DNA of 54,406 nucleotides from Dehalococcoidia bacterium (GCA_035310145.1 DATGEL010000115.1:1-54406); one strand, 5' to 3'. Shown: positions 14,764 to 23,470, numbered from the stretch's first letter. The notes: generated from the sequence alone by a model not told the origin. A program made the numbers and translations.

Positions 14764-15951
14764 GTGGAGTTTCGCGATTCAGCGCCGGATGCGGCCTTCC
14801 GCGCCGAGGTGCGCGGCTTCATCGAGGCGGAGCTGCCGGCGGCGCTGCGCCACGTCGAGCCGGAGTGGGGTTCTTTCAACACCCGCCGCGGCCGCGGACT
14901 GGAGAGCGCGCCGATGCGCGAGTGGCGGCACAAGCTCGCCGCGCGGCACTGGCTGGCGCCGCACTGGCCGCGCGCGTACGGCGGCGCCGGGCTGGACATC
15001 GGCCAGCAGTTCATCTTCAACGAGGAGATGGCGTTGCACCGCGCCCCCGGCGTCGGCGGCATCGGCGTGGGCTGGGCCGGCCCGACGATTATGCTCTACG
15101 GCACGGAGGAGCAGAAGCAGCGCTTTCTTCCCCGCATCGTCAGCGGCGACGAGACCTGGTGCCAGGGCTTCTCTGAGCCCGGCTCCGGCTCCGATCTCGC
15201 CAGCCTGCAGACGCGGGCCGTACGCGACGGTGACGACTACGTGGTGAACGGCCAGAAGATCTGGACCAGCGGCGCCCATCACTCGCAGTGGATGATCTTG
15301 CTCGCCCGCACGGACCCGGACGCGCCCAAGCACAAGGGCATCTCCTACTTCTTGCTGGAGATGAAGACGCCGGGCATCACCCTGCAGCCGCTGGTCAACA
15401 TGCTCGACGACCACAGCTTCAACCAGGTCTTCTTCGACAACGTGCGCGTGCCGAAGGAGAACCTGCTGGGCGAGGAGAACCGCGGCTGGTACATCGGCGC
15501 CACGACGCTCGACTTTGAGCGCAGCAGCATCGCCGCCTCGACCTCGATGGCGCTGATCGTGCGCGATCTCGCCGACTGGGTGCGCGAGAGCCGGCGCATG
15601 CTGACGCCGGTGCAGCGCGCCGAGCTGGCCGAGCGCGCGGTGGAAGCGGAGATCGGCCGTCTGCTCTCCTACCAGGTGATCTCGCTGCAGCGCCGCGGCC
15701 TGATTCCCAACAAAGAGGCCTCGATCGCCAAGCTCTACAACGGCGAGCTGGACCAGCGCATCGCCGCCACGGGTATGCGCATCCTCGGCCTGCAGGGCAA
15801 CCTGGCCGGCTCGACCTCAACGGCTGCGCCGCTGCACGGCCGCATTCCGCGCCACTACCTGGCCGCCTCGGCCACCACGATCGGCGGCGGCACCAGCGAA
15901 ATCCAGCGCGGCATCATCGCCACGCGCGGCCTGGGCATGCCGCGAGGCTAG
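14764..15951 (+). CDS. Acyl-CoA dehydrogenase
   Basis: 395 residues from GTG 14764 (AGGAGG 7 nt upstream). All three domains are present: N-terminal helical part, the middle barrel with GFSEPGSGSDLAS and NGQKIWTSGAHHS, and a C-terminal helical domain ending GGGTSEIQRGIIATRGLG, the FAD and dimer contact signature. FAD-dependent alpha,beta-dehydrogenation of an acyl-CoA is expected; the subclass (FadE17/26-like, often steroid or branched-chain in Actinobacteria) is only suggested by WAGPTIMLYGT. No electron transfer flavoprotein gene is nearby. Confidence 0.93.
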   Translation: MEFRDSAPDAAFRAEVRGFIEAELPAALRHVEPEWGSFNTRRGRGLESAPMREWRHKLAARHWLAPHWPRAYGGAGLDIGQQFIFNEEMALHRAPGVGGIGVGWAGPTIMLYGTEEQKQRFLPRIVSGDETWCQGFSEPGSGSDLASLQTRAVRDGDDYVVNGQKIWTSGAHHSQWMILLARTDPDAPKHKGISYFLLEMKTPGITLQPLVNMLDDHSFNQVFFDNVRVPKENLLGEENRGWYIGATTLDFERSSIAASTSMALIVRDLADWVRESRRMLTPVQRAELAERAVEAEIGRLLSYQVISLQRRGLIPNKEASIAKLYNGELDQRIAATGMRILGLQGNLAGSTSTAAPLHGRIPRHYLAASATTIGGGTSEIQRGIIATRGLGMPRG

Positions 15952-16059
15952 GGAATCTGGGGAATAGAGAACAGGGAACAGGGACAGGACCCCGCCGTCC
16001 CTACACCCTGCGCCCTCCCCTGTCGCCTGTTACCTGCCATCTGTAACCTGTAACCTCGG
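15951..16059. repeat. Heptad-periodic inverted array D
   Basis: It starts at the last base of the acyl-CoA dehydrogenase stop codon. The purine arm 15951-15989 has AACAGGG steps; after an 8-bp loop the pyrimidine arm 15998-16058 has units such as CCCTACA, CCCTGCG, CTGTTAC and CTGTAAC at 7-bp spacing. CCTGT-rich units pair with ACAGG-rich ones. It ends 7 bp before the DUF3303 start, so it supplies that gene's whole upstream region. Confidence 0.75.
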
Positions 16060-16065
16060 TGGGCG

Positions 16066-16338
16066 ATGCTGTACATGGTGATCGAGCACTTTGCCGAGGG
16101 CGCGGCGGCGGGAATCTACCGCAACCTGCGTGATCACGGCCGCCGCTTGCCTGCCGGCCTCGAATATATCGAGAGCTGGGTGGACCTCGACTACTGGCGC
16201 TGTTTCCAGCTCATGCGCACCGACGACCCGGCACTCTTCGACGAGTGGACGAACGCGTGGGGCGAGGTCGGCCAGTTCGAAGTGATCCCGGTGCGCACCT
16301 CGGCCGAAGCCCAGGCGCAGATCGCCGACCAGCTCTGA
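16066..16338 (+). CDS. DUF3303-family protein
   Basis: 90 residues, MLYMVIEHFAEG at the start, then GRRLPAGLEYIESWVDLD, CFQLMRTDDPALFDEW and FEVIPVRTS, which together identify the DUF3303 family (ferredoxin-like alpha-beta fold, function unknown). Soluble, cytoplasmic. The gene is bounded on both sides by heptad arrays (D and E), with no ribosome binding site apparent, only repeat sequence and GGTGGGCG before the ATG. Confidence 0.82.
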   Translation: MLYMVIEHFAEGAAAGIYRNLRDHGRRLPAGLEYIESWVDLDYWRCFQLMRTDDPALFDEWTNAWGEVGQFEVIPVRTSAEAQAQIADQL

Positions 16339-16346
16339 CCGGCCGT

Positions 16347-16400
16347 CCGCCCTACGCCCTCTATTTCCTGTTCCCTGTCACCTGTCACCTGTCACCTACC
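16347..16400. repeat. Heptad array E (pyrimidine arm only)
   Basis: About seven uninterrupted units at a 7-bp step: two CGCCCTA/CGCCCTC type, one TATTTCC, one TGTTCCC, then three exact TGTCACC copies. It lies between the convergent DUF3303 and secreted-protein genes and supplies the last four residues and stop codon of the latter. Three unit types met separately elsewhere occur here in one array. Confidence 0.8.
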
Positions 16401-17341
16401 GTGATGATCCAGGCCGGATGGATCTCCAGCCAGCCGTGATCGCGGTCGAGCACGAAGGCGCCGGTGACCTGCACATGCTCGCCCGTGCGCGGCGGCGCCA
16501 CCAGCGCCTGGTCGGCGGGGATCACCTCGACCACCAGGCCGCCGTGCTGCACGGTCACGTTGCGCTGGTTCAGGGATTCCTGGTAGCCGGCGTCGGGCCG
16601 AATGTTGACGTGGTAGTCGCCGTCGGCTTCCACGCGCACGCTGGCCACCGTGCCGCTCACGCTGCGGCAGGCGTCCATGAGTTGCAGGCGCGACGGCTTC
16701 CAGACGCCGGCGAGCACATCGCCCGTGCGGCAGCCCGCATCATCCAGCGAGCCGACCGGACCGACCGGGATGTCCGCGGTCTCCGGCTCCTGCTCGCCGG
16801 CGCTAGCATCGGCGATGCCGATCGTCAGCAGGGCGCCGTCCTGGCTGAAGGCCAGCGCCCCCTGGCCGGGCAGCAGCGAGCTGACCGCGTGGTAGCCGCG
16901 ACCGGGGTCGAAGGTGAAGAGCGCGTCGGCGCCGCTCACCGGGGCGGTGCGCAGGCCGCTCGGGTTGCCGACCAGCACCCATTGACCCGGCGGCAGTTGC
17001 ACGGTGACAAACGGCTGGCCGTCGGGCAACGGCACGCTGCGCGAGACGCCGAAGTAGACCCAGTAGCCCGCGCCTGCCACGGCCGGCGTGCCCGCCGGAA
17101 GCGATTCGTAGGCCGTGTCGCCTGGCTGCAGGGTGAAGATCGGGCCGTCGGCTCCGGCATAGCGCGTGCCGTCTGGTCCGCCGACCAGGTTCCAGCCGGC
17201 ATGGTAGGTGACGCTGTTCACCGCGCCGGAGCTGCCGGCCGAGGTCAGCACCAGCACCGCCAGCGTGCCCAGCAGGGTAAGCGCGGGCCAGCGCGGCGCC
17301 CGGCCGGCGGTTTTCGCGAGATGGGAGGCATGAGTGAGCAC
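16385..17341 (-). CDS. Secreted protein with C-terminal OB-like domain
   Basis: 318 residues. An N-terminal hydrophobic helix (about 19-36, LTLLGTLAVLVLTSAG) serves as signal peptide or anchor. Residues 45-170 include YHAGWNLVGGPDGT and PGQWVLVGNPSG, a repeated GWNLVG-like motif often seen in secreted Chloroflexota proteins. Residues 215-315 form a beta-rich domain (VSGTVASVRVEADGDYHVNI, HGGLVVEVIPAD, VTGAFVLDRDHGWLEIHP) known from many actinobacterial and Chloroflexota exported proteins and proposed to be OB-like. Function unknown. The C-terminal VGDR is encoded in heptad array E. Confidence 0.75.
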   Translation of the reverse strand: MLTHASHLAKTAGRAPRWPALTLLGTLAVLVLTSAGSSGAVNSVTYHAGWNLVGGPDGTRYAGADGPIFTLQPGDTAYESLPAGTPAVAGAGYWVYFGVSRSVPLPDGQPFVTVQLPPGQWVLVGNPSGLRTAPVSGADALFTFDPGRGYHAVSSLLPGQGALAFSQDGALLTIGIADASAGEQEPETADIPVGPVGSLDDAGCRTGDVLAGVWKPSRLQLMDACRSVSGTVASVRVEADGDYHVNIRPDAGYQESLNQRNVTVQHGGLVVEVIPADQALVAPPRTGEHVQVTGAFVLDRDHGWLEIHPAWIITVGDR

Positions 17342-17408
17342 GCGCCGGCTCCGGCGGGAGTTGGGGCGCCGGCGTTAGCATAGCCGAAGCAGCAGCGGGA
17401 GGCAGGCC

Positions 17409-17648
17409 GTGCGCTGGAACGCGGCGCGCTTCGAGTGGGAGGGCGAGGCCGAGGACGGCACGCCGATCGCCGTGGACGGCGAAGCGTTCATGCAGGCGGT
17501 GGCGGAGTATCTGCTCGCCGTCTACGGCACGGCCGAGAACGGCTACAGCGCGGCCCAGCGCGACGCGGCGAACGCGGTGCTGCACGAAGCCGGCGCCTGG
17601 CAGCTCGGCATGGCCGGCGTGCGCCCGCTTTACGAGCGCGAGCCGTGA
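17409..17648 (+). CDS. Small conserved-looking hypothetical protein
   Basis: 79 residues, acidic, GTG start at 17409 with GGGAGG about 8 nt upstream. The sequence (RWNAARFEWEGEAEDGTPI, then FMQAVAEYLLAVYG) has a short beta-hairpin start and two likely helices. No family recognised. GC-rich third positions and the ribosome binding site support it as a real gene. Its stop is followed directly by a 7-bp stem hairpin at 17649. Confidence 0.6.
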   Translation: MRWNAARFEWEGEAEDGTPIAVDGEAFMQAVAEYLLAVYGTAENGYSAAQRDAANAVLHEAGAWQLGMAGVRPLYEREP

Positions 17649-17669
17649 CCACGCGAGGGCGCCGCGTGG
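17649..17669 (+). terminator. Hairpin after the small gene
   Basis: CCACGCG, a 7-nt loop and CGCGTGG form a perfect stem immediately after the stop codon at 17648. No T-run follows, so termination efficiency is uncertain. Confidence 0.4.
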
Positions 17670-17775
17670 CGGTTCGCCTGTGACGCCGCGGTACCCCGGC
17701 CGCACGGTCGATTGCCCCTCACCGGGGGCCAAACGATAATGGCCCTGCGCCGCCGGCCGGCGCGCGAGGGGGCGG

Positions 17776-18300
17776 ATGGCGGAGAGCAGCAACGACTTCG
17801 GGCTGGTGGAGGGGGTGGGCGCGGAGGCAGTCGGCCAGCCGGGCCAACGCACCTTCCGCCTCGTCGCCCGCGGCAGCGGCCGCTACGCCTCGCTCTGGAT
17901 GGAGAAAGAACAGCTCAGCGCCCTGGGCACCGCCTTGCAGCAGCAGATCGTACGCCTCGGCCGGCCGGCGCTGCGCGAACGGCCGGCGCCGCTGCTGGGC
18001 GGCGGCGACGTGCCCGCCCGCGCCGATGTGGACTTCCGCTGCGGCCAGCTCGGCCTTGGCTTCGACGAGGGCCGCAGCGAGTTCGTGGTCTTCGCCTACA
18101 ACGCCGAGGCCGAAGAGCCGGAGACGGCAGCCTGGAGCGGCCGCCTCTCGTTGGCGCAGGCGCGGGCGCTCAGCCGCGAGATCGACGCCGTGGTCAACGC
18201 GGGCCGGCCCAAGTGTCCACTCTGCGGCGCGGTGATGGACGAGCCGGTGCACATCTGCCCGCGGGCCAACGGTCATGCGAAGGAGCTCTCCAACGGCTGA
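17776..18300 (+). CDS. DUF3090-family protein
   Basis: 174 residues. The family is recognised from FRLVARGSGRYASLWMEKEQL, the central VDFRCGQLGLGFDEG, and a C-terminal zinc-ribbon-like CPLCGAVMDEPVHICPRANGH with three cysteines and a histidine. DUF3090 proteins are typical of Actinobacteria and Chloroflexota, where they often lie near a phosphoglycerate-mutase-like gene and an SCO1664-type gene; those partners are not next to it here. Cytoplasmic, function unknown. ATG with GAGGGGGCGG upstream. Confidence 0.85.
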   Translation: MAESSNDFGLVEGVGAEAVGQPGQRTFRLVARGSGRYASLWMEKEQLSALGTALQQQIVRLGRPALRERPAPLLGGGDVPARADVDFRCGQLGLGFDEGRSEFVVFAYNAEAEEPETAAWSGRLSLAQARALSREIDAVVNAGRPKCPLCGAVMDEPVHICPRANGHAKELSNG

Positions 18301-18339
18301 AGCCGCGCGGCCGCGCCGGCGCGGACGGGGAACGTGCCC

Positions 18340-19137
18340 ATGCCCGAGGTCGAGGTCAACGGCGCCACGTTTCACTACGAAGCGTCCGGCTCGGGCGAGC
18401 CGCTGCTGTTGCTGCACGGCGGCGGCGGCACGGCGCTGCTGCACTTCCGCCGTGAGATCGCCAGGCTGAGCCAGCGCTACCGCGTGATCGCCCCCGACAT
18501 GCGCGGCTACGGCGCCTCCTCCCCGCCGCGGCTGTTCGAGGGCGACTTCTACGGCCAGGACGGCCGCGACGCCGCCGCGCTGCTCGAAGCGCTCGACGCG
18601 GTTCCCGCGCACCTCTGCGGCTGGAGCGACGGCTCGGTCGTGGCGCTGATCGTGGCCGCCGACCGGCCGGAACTGGTGCGTACCCTCTGCGTCTGGGGCG
18701 CGGAAGGCCGCATTCTGCCGCACGAGCGGGGGCTGTGGCGCAACGTCAGCAACTGGCAGGCGTGGCCGGAATCGACGCGCGAACGCTACGCCCGGGCGCA
18801 GGGGCCGCTCAACTGGCCGGGTCTGCTCGAGCGCATGGTGAGCGGCTACGGCCGCGTGCTCGATGCCGGCGGCATGATCGTCGCCGATCGCCTCCACCGC
18901 GTGCGCTGCCCCACGCTGATTTTGCACGGCGACGAGGACGACGTGGTGCCCGTTGCGCATGCGTATGAGCTGCACCGGCTGATCCGCGGCTCCGAGCTGC
19001 GCATTTTCCACGGCGCGGGCCACGCGTTGCATCGCGAGCACCACGTCGAGCTGATGGAAACGATCACCTCGTTCATCGCGCGGCAGCAGGACGCGGGCGC
19101 GGGCGCCGGCGAGCTGGAGAGCATTCCCGGCGGCTGA
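18340..19137 (+). CDS. Alpha/beta hydrolase
   Basis: 265 residues from ATG 18340 (GGGGA 9 nt upstream; a GTG six bases earlier is possible). Oxyanion HGGGG (26-30), nucleophile elbow GWSDGS (Ser96), Asp in HGDEDDVVP and His in GAGHALHREH near the C-terminus. The GWSDG elbow is common in peroxidase-like or lactonase-like hydrolases of this fold. Substrate unknown. It follows DUF3090 by about 40 bp and precedes the dehydrogenase gene on the same strand. Confidence 0.88.
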   Translation: MPEVEVNGATFHYEASGSGEPLLLLHGGGGTALLHFRREIARLSQRYRVIAPDMRGYGASSPPRLFEGDFYGQDGRDAAALLEALDAVPAHLCGWSDGSVVALIVAADRPELVRTLCVWGAEGRILPHERGLWRNVSNWQAWPESTRERYARAQGPLNWPGLLERMVSGYGRVLDAGGMIVADRLHRVRCPTLILHGDEDDVVPVAHAYELHRLIRGSELRIFHGAGHALHREHHVELMETITSFIARQQDAGAGAGELESIPGG

Positions 19138-19203
19138 GCGCGGCGCAGAACGGGACGCGGCGCGGTCACGGCCCAACCCTGGAGACGAGGAGAAGGAGAC
19201 GTT

Positions 19204-20112
19204 ATGAGCGAGAACGGAGCGCTGCGCATCGGCTGCGTGGGGCTGGGGATCATGGGCCGGCCGATGGCGCTGAACGTGCTCAAGGCCGGCTTTGCCGTGA
19301 CGGCCTGGAACCGCAGCGCCAACGCGCGCTTCGACGAGGTGATCGCTGCCGGGGCGCGGCGCGCCGGCGCGCCGCGCGAGGTGGCCGAGCACGCCGACGT
19401 CGTGATCACCAACGTGACCGACTCGCCCGATGTCGAGGCCGTGATTCTCGGCGAGCAGGGCGTGCTCCAGGGGGCGAAGCCGGGCACGATCGTGATCGAC
19501 TGCAGCACGATCTCGCCGGACGTGACGCGCGCCATCGCCGCCCGCTTGCAGGAACGCGATGTGACGCTGCTCGACGCGCCGGTGAGCGGCGGCGAGCGCG
19601 GCGCGATCGAGGGCACGCTCTCGATCATGGTCGGCGGCGAGGGCTGGGCGTTGGAGAAGGTGCGGCCCGTGCTCGAAGCGATGGGCAAGCGCATTGTGCA
19701 CTGCGGGCCGGCGGGCGCGGGGCAGACGGTGAAGCTCTGCAACCAGGTGGTCGTCGGCCTGCACAACCTGGCGATGAGCGAGGCGCTGGTGCTGGCGGCG
19801 AAGGCCGGCATCAGCGTGGACCGCATGCTGGAGGCGGTTTCGGCCGGCGCCGCGGGCTCGTGGGCGCTCTCCAACCTGGCGCCGCGCGTGCTCAAGCGCG
19901 ACTTCGCGCCCGGCTTCAAGATCGGCCTGCAGCAGAAGGATCTGAAGCTGGCGCTGGAGGCCGGCCGCAGCGCCCGAGCGCCGCTGCCGGGCACGGCGCT
20001 GGTGCACCAGCTCTACACGGCGCTGGAGGCAGCCGGCCTCGCCGACGAGGGCAACCAGGCGCTGGTGAAGGCGCTGGAGCAGCTGGCCGGCGTTGAAGTT
20101 CGCGGCGAGTGA
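19204..20112 (+). CDS. NAD(P)-dependent beta-hydroxyacid dehydrogenase
   Basis: 302 residues of the 3-hydroxyisobutyrate / tartronate semialdehyde reductase family. NAD-binding GLGIMGRPMA (13-22), substrate-binding DAPVSGGERGA (124-134), catalytic Lys177 in GAGQTVKLCNQ, and the C-terminal helical domain with LKRDFAPGFKIGLQQKDL. The usual reaction is oxidation of a beta-hydroxyacid or reduction of a semialdehyde. Strong ribosome binding site (GGAGAAGGAG). Last gene before the glycan locus, after which a short heptad array begins. Confidence 0.9.
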   Translation: MSENGALRIGCVGLGIMGRPMALNVLKAGFAVTAWNRSANARFDEVIAAGARRAGAPREVAEHADVVITNVTDSPDVEAVILGEQGVLQGAKPGTIVIDCSTISPDVTRAIAARLQERDVTLLDAPVSGGERGAIEGTLSIMVGGEGWALEKVRPVLEAMGKRIVHCGPAGAGQTVKLCNQVVVGLHNLAMSEALVLAAKAGISVDRMLEAVSAGAAGSWALSNLAPRVLKRDFAPGFKIGLQQKDLKLALEAGRSARAPLPGTALVHQLYTALEAAGLADEGNQALVKALEQLAGVEVRGE

Positions 20113-20480
20113 ACGGATGAGGGAGCAGGGAACGGGGAAGGGGAATGTGTGGTGCAACGCGGCGTGCCGGCGCGGCGTGCAGAGGGCGGAAGGCGGGCGA
20201 TCGGGGGCACTGTCTCGCTGGTGATAGCTGAGATTATGCTTAGCAGGCGGTATGGGCGCATTGAAGTGCCAGGGCGCGATCGAGTAGCGTGATGGCGTGG
20301 CGCTCATCCGCGCAAGGAGTACTGTGCCTCCCTGGCGTCGGCGACTCTGCCGTCGCCTTCGATCGCCGGTGCGGCGTGGCCAGCCGGCGGAACATCTGCC
20401 GGGCGGCGGAGAGATGAATTGCCGGGCACGAGCATTTCATCGTTGGATTCCGCGAACGCCGGCAGCCGGATGGGGTGACG
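20113..20480. other. 368-bp intergenic region at the border of the glycan locus
   Basis: It begins with a short purine heptad array (about 20117-20146, units such as GCAGGGA and ACGGGGA). An imperfect inverted repeat (GCTGAG / CTTAGC) surrounds ATTATG near 20230-20247. The remainder has no convincing open reading frame or hairpin. It should hold the promoter of the sugar transferase gene, but no clear -35/-10 pair is visible. Confidence 0.5.
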
Positions 20481-21206
20481 ATGCAGGATGTGCAGGTGAA
20501 GGTGAGCGCCTACGACGCCGCCGCGTTCGACAGCGTGCTGGAGCATGAAGCCGGCTCCGGTGCAGCCCCACGGCAAGCGGTGGTGCGGCGGATCCACGGC
20601 CGCCCTGGCTATGCATTCTCAAAACGCTGCTTTGACCTGGTGTTTGGCATGCTTTTGCTGGTCGGTTCGCTGCCGCTCTGGTTGCTCGCGGCCGTCTTAA
20701 TCCGGCTCAGCTCGCGCGGGCCGGTGGTCTACGGGCAGATACGGATCGGCAAAGACGGTGAGCCCTTCACCTGCTACAAGTTTCGCACGATGATCGAGGG
20801 CGCCCACGAGCAGCGGCACGAGCTGCTCTGCCAGAATCAAATGGACGGCCCCGTGTTCAAGACGCCGGACGATCCCCGCGTCACACGGGTGGGGCGCTGG
20901 CTGCGCAAGGCGAGCATCGACGAACTGCCGCAGTTCATCAACGTGCTGCGCGGTGAGATGAGCATCGTGGGGCCGCGCCCGCAGTCGCCTGAAGAAGTCG
21001 AACGGTACGGGCCGCTCGATTGGGGCCGGCTGGCGGTCAAGCCGGGGATGACCTGCATCTGGCAGGTGTCCGGACGCTGCCTGGTGGGCGAGACCGCACG
21101 CATGCAGATGGACCTGGAGTACGTGCGCCGCGCCGGTTTTCTGTTCGACTGCGGCCTTGTCTTGCGCACCGTGCCCGCCGTGATCAGCGCGCGGGGCGCC
21201 TACTGA
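20481..21206 (+). CDS. Initiating sugar-phosphate transferase (polyprenyl-phosphate)
   Basis: About 241 residues; ATG 20481 is preferred (GGATGGGG 5 nt upstream) over the GTG at 20475. It is the short, catalytic form of the WbaP/WcaJ (bacterial sugar transferase) family: [20 protein letters not shown] reentrant helix (about 46-75), [30 protein letters not shown], and [12 protein letters not shown]. Such enzymes transfer a sugar-1-phosphate to undecaprenyl or similar lipid phosphate at the inner membrane face to start a glycan. First gene of the locus that continues with the Wzm/Wzt exporter. Confidence 0.93.
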   Translation: MQDVQVKVSAYDAAAFDSVLEHEAGSGAAPRQAVVRRIHGRPGYAFSKRCFDLVFGMLLLVGSLPLWLLAAVLIRLSSRGPVVYGQIRIGKDGEPFTCYKFRTMIEGAHEQRHELLCQNQMDGPVFKTPDDPRVTRVGRWLRKASIDELPQFINVLRGEMSIVGPRPQSPEEVERYGPLDWGRLAVKPGMTCIWQVSGRCLVGETARMQMDLEYVRRAGFLFDCGLVLRTVPAVISARGAY

Positions 21207-21232
21207 TCGCTTCCGTGCTCCGGGGTGTCGCA

Positions 21233-21261
21233 CGGCGGCGGGCGAGGCTCGCCCGCCGCCG
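21233..21261 (+). terminator. Very strong GC hairpin between sugar transferase and Wzm
   Basis: CGGCGGCGGGCGAG and its exact inverse complement are separated by one base (14-bp arms), 26 nt after the transferase stop. In RNA the central GAGGCTC would open to a small loop. No T-run follows, so it may attenuate transcription or stabilise the mRNA end and so set the ratio of initiating enzyme to exporter. Confidence 0.5.
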
Positions 21262-21306
21262 CGGATGGGTGGTGCCTGCCTGCCGCTCCCGCTACACTAC
21301 CGGGAG

Positions 21307-22170
21307 ATGCATGCCACCCTGCAGACGGAGCGGCCGTTGCGACAGGCAACCAGGCCATACCAGGACATCGGCCCCGGCGCCTCCTGGCAGATCCTCGACC
21401 CGCGCGAACTCTGGCACTTCCGTGACCTGCTCGCCACCCTTGCCGGACGCGACGTGAAGCTGCGCTACCGGCAGACGGCGCTGGGCGTGATCTGGGATTT
21501 CATCCAGCCGGTGGTGCCGTCGTTCATCCTGGCCATCGTCTTCGGGCAGATCGCCAAAGTGCCCAGCGGCGGCGTGCCGGCCTTCGTCTTCGTCTACGCC
21601 GGGATGCTCGGTTGGAACGCCTTCAACAACACGCTGATGAAGGCGAGCAGCTCGCTGGTGGTGGATGCGGGGCTGCTGTCGAAGGTCTACTTCCCGCGCC
21701 TGGTGCTGCCGCTGTCCACGATCCTCTCCACGTTTGTGGACTTCGCGATCACCGCCCTGCTCCTGCCCGTGCTCTTCGCCGTGAACGGCATCCACCCAGG
21801 ACTGGGCCTGCTGCTGCTGCCGGTCTGGTTGCTGATGCTGATCGGGCTGGCCTTCGGCCTTGGCCTGTGGATGTCGGCCTGGATGGTGACCTACCGCGAC
21901 GTCAAGTACGCGTTGCCGGTGTTGCTGACTTTCTTGATGTACGCCTCGCCCATCGCCTATCCTGCCAGCGCGATTCCGCCGACGCTGCGCACGTACTTTC
22001 TGATCAATCCGCTGGCGCCGCTGATCGAGGGCATGCGCTGGTCGCTGTTCGATCGCGGCACGCTGCTCTGGGGCAACATCGCCTACGCGGGGGTGTTCAT
22101 GGTCGTGGCGCTGGTACTCGGGGCGTTCATCTTCAGCAAGCTGGAGCGGAGGTTCGCGGATGTCGTCTAG
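21307..22170 (+). CDS. wzm: ABC-type polysaccharide exporter, permease (Wzm/TagG family)
   Basis: 287 residues, six predicted membrane helices typical of the ABC-2 glycan exporters. The N-terminal amphipathic part ELWHFRDLLATLAGRDVKLRYRQTALG is the conserved gate-helix and coupling region; VSKVYFPR-like text is present as LLSKVYFPRLVLPLS; MYASPIAYP and NPLAPLIEGMRW are near the C-terminus. It exports a lipid-linked glycan with Wzt. The ATG at 21307 abuts GGGAG, so initiation may be inefficient. The last 11 bp overlap the Wzt start, consistent with coupled translation. Confidence 0.93.
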   Translation: MHATLQTERPLRQATRPYQDIGPGASWQILDPRELWHFRDLLATLAGRDVKLRYRQTALGVIWDFIQPVVPSFILAIVFGQIAKVPSGGVPAFVFVYAGMLGWNAFNNTLMKASSSLVVDAGLLSKVYFPRLVLPLSTILSTFVDFAITALLLPVLFAVNGIHPGLGLLLLPVWLLMLIGLAFGLGLWMSAWMVTYRDVKYALPVLLTFLMYASPIAYPASAIPPTLRTYFLINPLAPLIEGMRWSLFDRGTLLWGNIAYAGVFMVVALVLGAFIFSKLERRFADVV

Positions 22171-23470
22171 CGATCTCGCCGTCTCCATCCGCGGCATCTC
22201 CAAGGCGTTTCAGATCGCCCCGAACGGCCAGGCGGCGACCACCCTGCGCGAGGCGATCGTGCAGAAGGCGCGACACCCCTTCCAGCGCACGGCAACCGAT
22301 ACGTTCTGGGCTTTGAAAGACGTCTCGCTCGACATACATGCGGGCGAGGTGGTCGGGCTGATCGGCCGCAACGGCGCCGGCAAGAGCACGTTGCTCAAGG
22401 TGCTGAGCCGCATCACGCGGCCGACCGCGGGCCGGGTGCGCCTCTACGGGCGGGTGGGCAGCCTGCTGGAGGCCGGCGCCGGCTTCCATTCCGAGCTGAC
22501 CGGGCGCGAGAACGTCTACATGAACGGCGTGATCCTGGGCATGAAGCGCCGGGAGATCGACCGCAAGTTCGACGCGATCGTGGAGTTTGCGGGCATCGGG
22601 CCGTTCCTCGACGTGCCGGTAAAGCGCTACAGCAGCGGCATGTACGTGCGGCTGGCCTTCGCCGTGGCCGCGCACCTGCAGCCGGAGATCCTGCTGGTGG
22701 ACGAGGTGCTGGCGGTTGGCGACGCCGACTTCCAGAAGAAGTGCCTGGGCACGATGCACGACGTGGCCGAGAGCGGCCGCACCGTCGTCTTCGTCTCGCA
22801 CAACATGGGTGCGGTGGCCAGCCTGTGCCGGCGGGCGGTCGTGCTGCAGCGGGGACGGCACATCTTCGACGGCCCCGCCGGCGAGGCCGTGGATTACTAC
22901 CTGCGCTCCGGCCAGGTGGCTACAGCCTCGCGCGAGTGGCCGGACCTGGCCGACGCGCCGGGCGACGACGTGGTGCGCCTGCGCGCGGTGCGCCTGCGCA
23001 CGGTGGACGGCGATGCCGGCATGAGCATCGACGTGCGCGACGCCGTCGGCGTGGAGCTGGCGTACGACGTGCTCTGCGCCGGGACGGTGCTGGCGCCCGG
23101 CATCCAGCTCTACAACGACAGCGGCACGCTGGTCTTCGTCGCCTACGACCAGGGCGAGCCCTGGCGGCGCGGTCCGCGGGCGCCGGGACGCTACACCAGC
23201 ACGGTCTGGATCCCCGGAAACTTCCTCAGCGACTGCGGCTACGCGCTGAGCGCCTGTGTGGTCACGATGAGCCCCGGCGAGCCGATCGTGCATTGCAACG
23301 AGGACAACGCCGTGGCCTTCCGCATCGTCGAGAGCCTGGACGGCACCACGGCGCGCGGCGATTACGGCGGCCGTATGCCGGGCGTGGTGCGCCCGCTGCT
23401 GACGTGGAACACGGACTGGACGCCGGCGACGAGCGCCGCGGCGCGGGTGGCGGCGGCGCAGACGGTGTAG
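22160..23470 (+). CDS. wzt: ABC-type polysaccharide exporter ATPase with C-terminal domain (Wzt)
   Basis: 436 residues. Residues 1-250 are the ABC ATPase: Walker A GRNGAGKST (69-77), signature RYSSGMYVRLAFA, Walker B EILLVDEVLAVGDADF, and H-loop FVSHNMGAV. Residues about 260-436 form an extra beta-rich domain (VRLRAVRLRT, PGIQLYNDSGTLVF, GRYTSTVWIPGNFL) like the Wzt C-terminal domain, which in E. coli O9a and related systems recognises the finished, capped non-reducing end of the glycan. This predicts that the exporter accepts only glycans carrying a terminal modification; several methyltransferases in the locus could supply it. Confidence 0.92.
   Translation: MSSSDLAVSIRGISKAFQIAPNGQAATTLREAIVQKARHPFQRTATDTFWALKDVSLDIHAGEVVGLIGRNGAGKSTLLKVLSRITRPTAGRVRLYGRVGSLLEAGAGFHSELTGRENVYMNGVILGMKRREIDRKFDAIVEFAGIGPFLDVPVKRYSSGMYVRLAFAVAAHLQPEILLVDEVLAVGDADFQKKCLGTMHDVAESGRTVVFVSHNMGAVASLCRRAVVLQRGRHIFDGPAGEAVDYYLRSGQVATASREWPDLADAPGDDVVRLRAVRLRTVDGDAGMSIDVRDAVGVELAYDVLCAGTVLAPGIQLYNDSGTLVFVAYDQGEPWRRGPRAPGRYTSTVWIPGNFLSDCGYALSACVVTMSPGEPIVHCNEDNAVAFRIVESLDGTTARGDYGGRMPGVVRPLLTWNTDWTPATSAAARVAAAQTV

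Noticed and set aside
17719-20307. An 862-codon minus-strand open frame across DUF3090, hydrolase and dehydrogenase genes
   Set aside because: Low-complexity Arg/Ala/His composition and three well-supported genes on the other strand; a result of high GC content.
20150-20480. Cyclic-di-GMP or other riboswitch before the sugar transferase
   Set aside because: No known aptamer core could be matched by eye; covariance search would be needed.
20297-20548. Plus-strand 83-codon frame before the sugar transferase
   Set aside because: Arg-rich, overlaps the transferase start, no ribosome binding site.
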